In this document: one piece after another, positions 57,108 through 64,000 of the stretch
Layout: the number at the start of each line of letters is the position of its first letter
Numbering within the stretch: position 1 is the first letter of the stretch
Source of the DNA: Aeromonas caviae
GTDB lineage: Bacteria > Pseudomonadota > Gammaproteobacteria > Enterobacterales > Aeromonadaceae
Direction of reading: 5' to 3'
Length of the DNA stretch: 64,000 nt
NCBI RefSeq assembly: GCF_000819785.1
Contig: NZ_CDBK01000003.1
Location: forward strand, 1-64,000
Program-made: the position numbers and the translations under genes
The notes under the pieces: model-generated
What the model was told of the DNA's origin: nothing
What the model saw: only the letters and a program-made list of their open reading frames with translations
Databases searched by the model: none

Positions 57108-60100
57108 TTACCTCTGACTTCGGCGAACGAGCAGGCTGTAGTAGAGCAGCGGGATCACCACCAGGGTGAGCAGGGTGGAGACCAGGATCCCGAAGATCAG
57201 GCTGATGGCGAGGCCATTGAAGATGGGGTCATCCAGGATGAAAAGCGCCCCTATCATGGCCGCCAGCGCCGTCAGCATGATGGGTTTGGCTCGCACCTGC
57301 GCCGCCTCGATCACCGCCTGCTCGAACGCCATGCCACTCGCCCGCTGCTGCTCGATGAAATCCACCAGCAGGATGCTGTTGCGCACGATGATCCCGGCCA
57401 GCGCAATCATCCCGATCATCGAGGTGGCGGTGAACTGGGCCCCCAGCAGGGCGTGACCCGGCATCACCCCGATGAGGGTGAGCGGAATGGGGGCCATGAT
57501 GATGAGCGGCACCAGATAGGAGCGGAACTGGGCCACCACCAGCAGGTAGATGAGGATCATCCCCACCCCGTAGGCCAGCCCCATGTCGCGGAAGGTCTCG
57601 TAGGTTATCTTCCACTCCCCGTCCCACAAGAGGGCCACCTCCCCCAGCTTGTCGGGCTGATGCACGTAATACTGTGGCAGCGAGATGTCGGCACCGGCGG
57701 CAAACATGCCGTAGAGCGGGCTGTCGGCATGGCCGCCCATGTCAGCCACCACCATCACCATGGGCTGCATGTTCTTGTGCATGAGGTAACTGGGGGCGAC
57801 CTCGTCACGACGGCTCACCAGCTCGGAGACCCGCACCAGCTGGCCGCTCTGGCTGCGCACCTTGAGAGCCAGGATGCCGGTCAGATCCCGCTTGTCACCG
57901 GGGGCGAGCTCGATGCGGATCGGCACCGGATACTTGGCGCCTTGCCCTTGCAGCCAGCTCACATCCTGATAGCCCACGCCCCCGTTGAGGGTCGCCACCA
58001 GATCCCCGAGATCGACCCCGAGCAGGGCCGCCTGGGCGCGATCCACCACCAGCCGCCACTTGGGCTGGGGGGCGGTCAGATAGATGTCCACGTCCACCAG
58101 ATCCGCCGTGGCCACAAAGCGGGCCTGTACGGCGCGGGCAGCGGCTTCACGGGCGGCCTGCGTCGGGCCATACACTTCCGCGACAATGGGCGACCAGACA
58201 GGCGGTCCCGGGGGCACCTCCACCACCTTGAGGTTGCCCCCTGCCGCACTGGCGATGGCCTGCAAGGGCGCACGCACCGACCGGGCAATCTCGTGACTGC
58301 TGCGATCCCGTTCATGCTTGTCCACCAGATTGACCTGAATATCACCCACGTTGGCGCCGCTGCGGATGAAGTAATGGCGCACCAGCCCGTTGAAGTTGAT
58401 GGGGGCGGCGGTGCCGGCGTAGATCTGGTAATCCTTCACCTCGGGCACCCTGGCAAGCTCCCGACCCACCGCCAGCAGGGTGCGCTCGGTCTGCTCCAGG
58501 GTCGCCCCCTCCGGCATGTCGAGCACCAGCTGGAATTCCGACTTGTTGTCGAAGGGGAGCATCTTGAGCACTACCCACTGCACCATGGGCATGGCGGCCG
58601 CCCCCGCCACCAGCAACAGGATGGCCAGCCAGAGCTTGTGTCTCGCTCTTTTGGCACCCGCCCCCATCAGAAAGGGGGTCATCAGCCGGTGAAAGAGCCC
58701 GGCCTTGGCCTCCCCGTGGGCGACATGCCCCTCGCGCTTGAGCAGGTGATTGGCCAGCCAGGGGGAGAAGATGAAGGCCACCAGCAGGGAGATGAGCATC
58801 CCCATGCTGGCATTGATGGGGATGGGGCTCATGTAGGGGCCCATCAGGCCGCTGACGAAGGCCATGGGCAGCAGGGCCGCGATGACGGTCAGGGTCGCCA
58901 GAATGGTCGGCCCCCCCACCTCGTCCACCGCGCCCGGAATGAGATCCTTGAGGGACCCCTTGCCCAGGCCGCGATGGCGGTGGATGTTCTCCACCACGAC
59001 GATGGCGTCATCCACCAGGATGCCGATGGAGAAGATAAGGGCAAAGAGGGACACCCGGTTGAGGGTAAAGCCCCACGCCCAGCTGGCAAACAGGGTCAGT
59101 GCCAGGGTGATGACGATGGCGACCCCCACCACCAGCGCCTCGCGCCACCCCATGCTCACCAGCACCAGCAGCACCACCGCCGTGGTGGCAAAAATCAGCT
59201 TGCCGATCAGGGTGTTGGATTTGGTCTCGGCGGTGACGCCATAGTCACGGGTCACCGTCACCTCGACCCCGGCCGGGATGAGCCGATTCCTGAGGCTCTC
59301 CACCCGTGCCTCCACCCGCTTGGCCACCTCCACCGCGTTCTGCCCCGGCTGCTTGCCGATGGCCAGGGTCACCGCCGGGTAGCTGGCTTGCCCCTGCCCC
59401 ATCCAGCTGCGCTGCACCGGGGTCTCCTCCCCAAGGGACACCCGGGCCACCTCACCGAGATAGACGGGCTTGCCGTCGTGCAACCCCACCACCAGCTCGC
59501 GGGCCTCCTGCTCGCTTTGCAGGAACTGCCCCACCTGCACCTTGATTTCCCGGTTATCCTGCACCACGGCCTGCTCGCTGCCTACCCGGTTGGCGGCCGA
59601 GAGACGCTGGCTAAGTTCGCCCCAGCTGATGCCATGGGCGCTGAGGGCCGCCGGGTCCGGGATCACCCGCAGCACGGCGCTCTGGCTGCCCAGCGGGTAG
59701 ATGTCGCGGGTACCGGGAATGCGCTTGAGTTCGGTCTCCAGCTCATGGGCAACCCGGGTTAGCTCGGGGGCCCCCAGCTGCTTGCTCCCCTCTTTGCTCC
59801 AATCCTTGCTCCATAAGGTCAGACTGACGATGGGCACATCATCGATCCCCCGGGGTTTTACCAGTGGCTGGCCGACCCCGATCCCCTGTGGCAACCAGTC
59901 GCGGTTGGAGTCGAGCTGGTTGTTGAGATCCACGATGGCCTGCTCCCGGCTCACGCCCACCTTGAACACCACCACCAGCAGGGCACCATCGGGTTGGGAG
60001 AAGGAGTAGAGGGTATCTATCCCCTTTATCTGGGAGACCACCTGCTCGGCAGGGGTGGTGACGAGGGATTCCACCTCTGCCGGGCTGGCACCCGGGAAGG

Positions 60101-60290
60101 GAATGTAGACGTCTGCGAAGGTGACATCGATCTGGGGCTCCTCCTCCTTGGGGGTCACCAGTACGGCAAAGAGGCCGAGCAAGAGCCCCACCAGCGCCAG
60201 CAACGGGGTGATGGCCGAGCCCTGAAACAGGGCCGCCAGCCGACCCGCCGGCCCCAGGCGGCCATGGCTGCCGTTCAGATCGCTACTCAT
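57108..60290 (-). CDS. Efflux RND transporter permease (HAE/CzcA-like)
   Basis: A 1060-residue RND pump with the standard two six-helix halves. The proton-relay helix is visible as GILVDDAIVVVENIHRHRG. The adaptor stop and this start overlap by 8 bases. Last gene of a five-gene leftward set starting with a sulfur-type ArsR regulator. Substrate unknown; the context hints at reactive-sulfur by-products rather than drugs, which is inference. ATG 60290 has GAGGTG. Confidence 0.85.
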   Translation of the reverse strand: MSSDLNGSHGRLGPAGRLAALFQGSAITPLLALVGLLLGLFAVLVTPKEEEPQIDVTFADVYIPFPGASPAEVESLVTTPAEQVVSQIKGIDTLYSFSQPDGALLVVVFKVGVSREQAIVDLNNQLDSNRDWLPQGIGVGQPLVKPRGIDDVPIVSLTLWSKDWSKEGSKQLGAPELTRVAHELETELKRIPGTRDIYPLGSQSAVLRVIPDPAALSAHGISWGELSQRLSAANRVGSEQAVVQDNREIKVQVGQFLQSEQEARELVVGLHDGKPVYLGEVARVSLGEETPVQRSWMGQGQASYPAVTLAIGKQPGQNAVEVAKRVEARVESLRNRLIPAGVEVTVTRDYGVTAETKSNTLIGKLIFATTAVVLLVLVSMGWREALVVGVAIVITLALTLFASWAWGFTLNRVSLFALIFSIGILVDDAIVVVENIHRHRGLGKGSLKDLIPGAVDEVGGPTILATLTVIAALLPMAFVSGLMGPYMSPIPINASMGMLISLLVAFIFSPWLANHLLKREGHVAHGEAKAGLFHRLMTPFLMGAGAKRARHKLWLAILLLVAGAAAMPMVQWVVLKMLPFDNKSEFQLVLDMPEGATLEQTERTLLAVGRELARVPEVKDYQIYAGTAAPINFNGLVRHYFIRSGANVGDIQVNLVDKHERDRSSHEIARSVRAPLQAIASAAGGNLKVVEVPPGPPVWSPIVAEVYGPTQAAREAAARAVQARFVATADLVDVDIYLTAPQPKWRLVVDRAQAALLGVDLGDLVATLNGGVGYQDVSWLQGQGAKYPVPIRIELAPGDKRDLTGILALKVRSQSGQLVRVSELVSRRDEVAPSYLMHKNMQPMVMVVADMGGHADSPLYGMFAAGADISLPQYYVHQPDKLGEVALLWDGEWKITYETFRDMGLAYGVGMILIYLLVVAQFRSYLVPLIIMAPIPLTLIGVMPGHALLGAQFTATSMIGMIALAGIIVRNSILLVDFIEQQRASGMAFEQAVIEAAQVRAKPIMLTALAAMIGALFILDDPIFNGLAISLIFGILVSTLLTLVVIPLLYYSLLVRRSQR

Positions 60291-61305
60291 GGGGCACCTC
60301 CTGTTGACGGGTCCAGGCATCGGGGGCCAGGGTGTCACCGCCCTTGAGACCCGCCAGGACCTCGCACAGCCCAGCCTCGCAGTGGCCGACCCGCACTGGG
60401 GTCAGGGCCCAGCCCTCCCCCTCTTTGAGGTAGACGCCGTTGAACTCCCCCTGCCGCAGCAGGGCGGGCTCCGGCACTTGCAACACCTGACGCTCACCCC
60501 GTTTGAGCTGCACCTTGAGCCACATGCCGGGCAGCACCCCTGCCGTGTTCGGCGGCAGATCGAGGCGCAGCCGGAAACTGTGGCTCTGGCTGTCGGCGTA
60601 GTTGAAGCGGGTCAGCTTGACGGGAGTCACGGCCTTGCCACCGGGCAGCAGCACCTGCACATCCGACGGTTGGCCGGCGAGAGCCAGTGCGGACTGGGGC
60701 AGCTCCAACTCCACCCTCAGCTCGCCCAGGGAGAAACCGGAGAGCAGCGGCGTGCCGGGGGCCACCGTCTCCCCCAGCTCCACCAGCCGCCTGGTCACCA
60801 CCCCGGCGTAGGGGGCGAGGATACGGGTATAGCCGTAGGCTTCCCGGGCCTGGATGAGGGCGGCCTCGGCGGCATTGACCTCGGCGCGGGCGGCCCGATC
60901 CGTTGCCTGGGCGTTGTCGAGCTGGGCCCGGGTGATCACCCCCTTGGCGATGAGGGCCTGATAACGGGTGAGCTGGCGCTCGGCCTCCACCTGCTGGGCC
61001 TGGGCCCTGGCCACCCGCGCCTCGGCGCCGGTCACTGCGGCAGACTGCTCCTTGCCGCTTATCTCGAGCAGGGGCTGCCCGGCCTGTACCTCGTCGTTCA
61101 CATCCACCAGCATGCGGGAGACGCGGCCACTGGTCTGGGCCGCGACCGTCCCCTGATGAATGGCGCTCACGGTACCGCTCAGGGTGAGCCAGTCGGTGAC
61201 GCGCTGCGGGGTCAGCGTCAGCGGCCCCTTGACCTCCTCGGCCGCCACCAGGGTGGATGTCATGACCAGCAGGGTGGTCACCAGCAACCGGATTGTGTTC
61301 ATCAT
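60283..61305 (-). CDS. Efflux RND periplasmic adaptor subunit
   Basis: About 340 residues: signal peptide (MNTIRLLVTTLLVMTSTLVA), a lipoyl-like half (GTVAAQTSGRVSRMLVDVND), an alpha-hairpin, and a barrel domain, i.e. an AcrA/MdtA-type membrane-fusion protein. Start at one of two adjacent ATGs (61305, 61302) after AAGGAG. It pairs with the overlapping RND permease gene. No outer-membrane channel gene is present in the set. Confidence 0.87.
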   Translation of the reverse strand: MMNTIRLLVTTLLVMTSTLVAAEEVKGPLTLTPQRVTDWLTLSGTVSAIHQGTVAAQTSGRVSRMLVDVNDEVQAGQPLLEISGKEQSAAVTGAEARVARAQAQQVEAERQLTRYQALIAKGVITRAQLDNAQATDRAARAEVNAAEAALIQAREAYGYTRILAPYAGVVTRRLVELGETVAPGTPLLSGFSLGELRVELELPQSALALAGQPSDVQVLLPGGKAVTPVKLTRFNYADSQSHSFRLRLDLPPNTAGVLPGMWLKVQLKRGERQVLQVPEPALLRQGEFNGVYLKEGEGWALTPVRVGHCEAGLCEVLAGLKGGDTLAPDAWTRQQEVPHE

Positions 61306-61341
61306 GATTCTCCTTCCCTGGCTCATTGGCACCTTGAAAAC

Positions 61342-61788
61342 TCAGGCAGTACGGTGCTGGCGAGCCTTCTCCAGCACCCTGTTCCAGACCTTGTCCACCA
61401 GCAGGATCCCGGCCGCCATGGCCCCGATGAACAACAATATCACGGGCTGTCCGCTGGAAATGAGACTCAAGGCAGGCCCTGGACAGATGCCGACCAGGCC
61501 CCAACCGATCCCGAACAGTGCGGCCCCGCCAATCAGGCGGCGATCCAGTACGGGAGCGGGAACCCGGGCCATGGGTTCCCCCAGCAGGCTCAGACGACGG
61601 GGCTTCACCAGCAGGAAGTAGCCCGGCATGAAGACAGCCAGGCCCCCCCCCATCACGAAGGCCAGGCTGGGATCCCAGGCACCGGCCAGATCGAGAAACC
61701 CGGTGACCCGCGCCGGATCCATCATCCCGGAGAGGGCCATTCCCAGCCCGAACAACAGACCCGCAAACACACTCGTCAGCAATTTCAT
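61342..61788 (-). CDS. YeeE/YedE (DUF6691-type) membrane protein, second half-transporter
   Basis: A 148-residue polytopic protein with the second YeeE/YedE motif GIGWGLVGICPGPAL, including the conserved Cys. With the upstream gene it forms the split sulfur-compound transporter type (PmpA/PmpB-like). ATG 61788 is chosen; a TTG at 61797 would add three residues. Confidence 0.82.
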   Translation of the reverse strand: MKLLTSVFAGLLFGLGMALSGMMDPARVTGFLDLAGAWDPSLAFVMGGGLAVFMPGYFLLVKPRRLSLLGEPMARVPAPVLDRRLIGGAALFGIGWGLVGICPGPALSLISSGQPVILLFIGAMAAGILLVDKVWNRVLEKARQHRTA

Positions 61789-61801
61789 GGCAATCAACCC
61801 G

Positions 61802-62215
61802 TCAAAACATGTGGTGAGTAAAGAACACGGTCACCACGCCCATCCCCATAAAGGTGAGCGTCGCCACCACGGAGCGCGTCGACAGCCGCCCCATGCCGCA
61901 GATGCCGTGACCGCTGGTGCAGCCATTGCCAAGGCGGGTGCCGATGCCCACCAGCAGGCCGGCCAGCAGCACCACGGGCCAGCCGGGCAAGGCATCAAAG
62001 GCGGGCATGGTGGCCCAACCCAGGGTCAGCGCCAGCCAGGCCCCCAGTCCCAATCCCAGCAGAAACAGCACCCGCCAGGGGGTCTTGTACTGCATTGCAC
62101 CGGCCAGAATGCCGCTGATCCCGGCCACCCGGCCGTTGAACAACATCAGGATCAGGGCCGAGAGCCCCGCCAGCATGCCGCCCCCCAACGAGAGCAGCCA
62201 TTGGCTTTCCATCAT
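61802..62215 (-). CDS. YeeE/YedE sulfur-transport membrane protein, first half-transporter
   Basis: A 137-residue polytopic protein with the first YeeE/YedE signature (GNGCTSGHGICGMGRLS, two conserved Cys). YeeE members import thiosulfate or move sulfane sulfur; split pairs accompany sulfide-oxidation genes. It overlaps the regulator stop by four bases (ATGA) and lies 13 bases before its partner. Confidence 0.85.
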   Translation of the reverse strand: MMESQWLLSLGGGMLAGLSALILMLFNGRVAGISGILAGAMQYKTPWRVLFLLGLGLGAWLALTLGWATMPAFDALPGWPVVLLAGLLVGIGTRLGNGCTSGHGICGMGRLSTRSVVATLTFMGMGVVTVFFTHHMF

Positions 62216-62526
62216 CGAATTTCCTCATCTGAGTGACAAAAATGGGTTTGCAGCGCCGCCAGCACATCGGCCGCCGCCTCGCTCACCAGGGAGTAGTAGA
62301 TCTGCTGGGAGACTTTGCGCGAGCGGACAAGGCCCTGGCGCTTCAATACCGACAGTTGCTGGGAGAAGGCCGACTGCCCGAGCTGGCTGTGGGCCAGCAG
62401 CTCCCCGACCCCCTTCTCCCCTTCCACCAGCTGGCAGAGCACCATCAGGCGTTCGGGATGAGCCAGCGCCTTGAGCAGGCCGGCGGCGGCTGTCGCATGT
62501 CGGTTCATCTCGTCGAAGTGGCTCAT
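62212..62526 (-). CDS. ArsR-family regulator, BigR/SqrR/YgaV-like sulfur sensor
   Basis: A 104-residue winged-helix repressor (LGQSAFSQQLSVLKRQGLV recognition helix). Two cysteines lie where SqrR/BigR/YgaV place their persulfide-forming pair: one in LMVLCQL near the N-terminal helices and one in THFCHSDE at the C-terminus. Those proteins leave DNA when the pair forms a polysulfide bridge. It heads the leftward operon and diverges from the DUF2892/SQR genes, so it probably controls both. Confidence 0.85.
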   Translation of the reverse strand: MSHFDEMNRHATAAAGLLKALAHPERLMVLCQLVEGEKGVGELLAHSQLGQSAFSQQLSVLKRQGLVRSRKVSQQIYYSLVSEAAADVLAALQTHFCHSDEEIR

Positions 62527-62535
62527 AAGATTAAA

Positions 62536-62594
62536 TTAGCAATTTCTGATATTTGTCCTATTGTATAAAACAACTCTAAATTAGCAATCACTAA
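62536..62594. promoter_or_regulatory. Paired operator-like sites between the divergent sulfur operons
   Basis: TTAGCAATTTCTGA at 62536-62549 and TTAGCAATCACTAA at 62581-62594 are two copies of an imperfect palindrome (TTAG-N6-CTRA) inside 12-base direct repeats TAAATTAGCAAT, 45 bases apart. Each lies near the start of one divergent operon. They fit binding sites for the adjacent ArsR-type regulator. Confidence 0.65.
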
Positions 62595-62611
62595 ACAAAA
62601 GGAGACGAGAA

Positions 62612-62797
62612 ATGACCGTCGATAACGGAGTCAGAGTGGTCGCAGGTGGCATGTTGCTGCTGTCGCTGCTGCTCACGGCCTGGGTCCACCCGGGTTTTGT
62701 CTGGTTGAGCGTCTTTGTCGGGGTCAACCTGATCCAGAGCGCGTTCACCGGGGTCTGTCCCGCCGCCGCCGTGCTCAGGCGAATGGGGCTCAAATAG
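62612..62797 (+). CDS. DUF2892 membrane protein (YgaP C-terminal domain-like)
   Basis: 61 residues with two transmembrane helices and the motif FTGVCPAAAVLRRMG, as in the membrane domain of the rhodanese YgaP, but without a rhodanese domain. Probably handles sulfane sulfur at the membrane. AAAGGAG site. It precedes the flavoprotein gene by 52 bases. Confidence 0.85.
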   Translation: MTVDNGVRVVAGGMLLLSLLLTAWVHPGFVWLSVFVGVNLIQSAFTGVCPAAAVLRRMGLK

Positions 62798-62849
62798 GCA
62801 GGTGGACATATTGGCTCACAGGAGCCGTGTAATAGAGCGGAGGCTCATT

Positions 62850-64000
62850 ATGGCAACCATCATCATCATCGGGGCAGGGTTGGGGGGCATGTCGGCCGCC
62901 TACGAGCTCAAGGCCGAACTCGGCAAGCAGCACGACGTCATCCTGGTGAACGACAAACCCGACTTTGAATTCAACCCTTCGAACCCGTGGATTGCGGTCC
63001 GGTGGCGAGAGCGCAAGGATATCTCCCTCCCCATAGAGCCTCATGTGAAGAAGAAGGGGATCCGCTTCATCCACGCCGCCCTGACCGGGTTGCAACCCCT
63101 CGAACAGCAGATCCGCCTCTCCGATGGCCAGCACCTGCACTACGACTTTCTGGTGCTCTGCACCGGCCCCGCACTCGCCTTTGAAGAGGTGCAGGGAGCA
63201 GGCCCGACGGCGGGCGGCACCGCCAGCGTCTGCACCCTCTCCCACGCAGAGGAGTGCCTGCACAGTGTCAACGGGCTGCTCGACGAACCGGGTCCGGTGA
63301 TCGTCGGTGCCATGCCCGGCGCCTCCTGCTTCGGCCCGGCCTACGAATACGCCTTCATCCTCGATCGTCACCTGCGCGACAAGAAGGTGAGAAAGAACGT
63401 GCCCATGACCTTCGTCACCAGCGAACCCTACATCGGTCACCTCGGCCTCAACGGCGTGGGGGATTCCAAGGGCATGCTGGAGAGCGAGCTGCGCATGCGC
63501 GACATGCAATGGATCTGCAATGCCCGCACCGTGGCAGCCAGGGATGGGGTGATGACGGTGGAGGAGCTGGATGAAGATGGCAACGTCAAGCGCACCCACA
63601 GCCTCCCCTACAAGCATGCCATGATGCTGCCCGCCTTCGCCGGCATCAGCCCCCTGCGGGGCCTCGAGGGGCTGGTCAATCCCCGCGGGTTCGTCATCGT
63701 CGACGAACACCAGCGCAACCCTGTCTTCCCGCAGATTTACGCCGCCGGGGTCTGCATCGCCATCCCGCCCCAGCACAAGACGCCGGTACCGACCGGGGTG
63801 CCCAAGACCGGCTACATGATCGAGGCCATGGTGCGCACCTTAAGCCACAACATCAAGGCGGAGCTGGACGGCCAACCCCCGGTCACCCGGGCGGTGTGGA
63901 ATGCCATCTGTCTGGCGGACATGGGGGACACAGGGGCCGCCTTCGTGGCCATGCCGCAGATCCCGCCGCGTAACGTCGCCTGGTTCAAGAAAGGGAAGTG
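62850..64000 (+). CDS. Sulfide:quinone oxidoreductase-like flavoprotein (3' end outside window)
   Basis: At least 383 codons, still open at the window end. The N-terminal FAD-binding motif IIIIGAGLGGMSAAYEL is followed by FEFNPSNPWIAV, LVLCTGPALAFEE, Cys in SVCTL, and the second FAD motif with AAGVCIAIPPQ. This matches SQR/FCSD-type flavoproteins, which oxidise sulfide with quinone as acceptor. ATG 62850 follows GGAGG. With DUF2892 it forms the rightward arm of the sulfide locus. Confidence 0.85.
   Translation, partial: MATIIIIGAGLGGMSAAYELKAELGKQHDVILVNDKPDFEFNPSNPWIAVRWRERKDISLPIEPHVKKKGIRFIHAALTGLQPLEQQIRLSDGQHLHYDFLVLCTGPALAFEEVQGAGPTAGGTASVCTLSHAEECLHSVNGLLDEPGPVIVGAMPGASCFGPAYEYAFILDRHLRDKKVRKNVPMTFVTSEPYIGHLGLNGVGDSKGMLESELRMRDMQWICNARTVAARDGVMTVEELDEDGNVKRTHSLPYKHAMMLPAFAGISPLRGLEGLVNPRGFVIVDEHQRNPVFPQIYAAGVCIAIPPQHKTPVPTGVPKTGYMIEAMVRTLSHNIKAELDGQPPVTRAVWNAICLADMGDTGAAFVAMPQIPPRNVAWFKKGK

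Overview
The window is a stretch of GC-rich gammaproteobacterial chromosome, most probably Aeromonas (Aeromonadaceae). The evidence is the dense GC-rich coding, the order rluB-scpB-scpA-yciO-rnm-trpL-trpE-G-D-CF-B-A, a cyoABCDE-yajR block, and small gammaproteobacterial families such as DUF3634, DUF3861 and DUF3297. The genus is inferred from gene content and synteny; no database was searched.

Layout. 1-7.3 kb: a methyltransferase cut by the window edge, a DAACS symporter, tesB, then a leftward cluster rluB/scpB/scpA/yciO/rnm. 7.3-14.8 kb: the tryptophan operon with a Trp-codon leader peptide and attenuator; decayed copies of the 5' ends of trpG and trpB lie just upstream of the real genes. 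14.8-18.1 kb: an AT-rich island carrying one large gene, a Ski2-like helicase with helix-hairpin-helix and C-terminal PD-(D/E)xK-type nuclease motifs. This is the best candidate here for an undescribed, possibly antiphage, system. 18.1-26.9 kb: small membrane and hypothetical proteins, a YdcZ transporter pair with a divergent LysR regulator, a YdcF-like exported protein, and tauABCD for taurine sulfur. 26.9-33.5 kb: yajR and the cytochrome bo3 operon, with a displaced copy of the 3' end of cyoE beside the gene and an unusual Met/His-rich tail on CyoA.

34-45.3 kb: carboxymuconolactone decarboxylase/LysR pair, nucleoside hydrolase, DUF3861/MarR pair around a long palindrome, a HutD/Ves protein, azurin, apbE, a small heat-shock protein, a receiver-TPR protein, a pentapeptide-repeat potassium channel and xthA. 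45.4-51.3 kb: a copper/silver export locus (Cys/His/Met-rich membrane protein, possible CxxxC leader ORF, CusB with CusF-like tail, CusA, CusF). 51.3-57.1 kb: a PLP decarboxylase, lplA and a periplasmic-binding/PAS/GGDEF/hemerythrin sensor. 57.1-64 kb: a reactive-sulfur locus, with an ArsR-type regulator, two YeeE/YedE half-transporters and an RND pump running left, and a DUF2892 membrane peptide plus a sulfide:quinone-reductase-like flavoprotein (cut by the window end) running right from a shared promoter region with paired operator-like repeats.

Shared themes are copper handling (CyoA tail, azurin, cus locus), sulfur (tau, sulfide locus) and a recurring oddity: three decayed duplicates of gene ends (trpG 5', trpB 5', cyoE 3'), each differing from the intact gene partly by synonymous changes, as if gene ends had been replaced by incoming alleles. 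No tRNA, rRNA, CRISPR array or recognisable transposase was seen.
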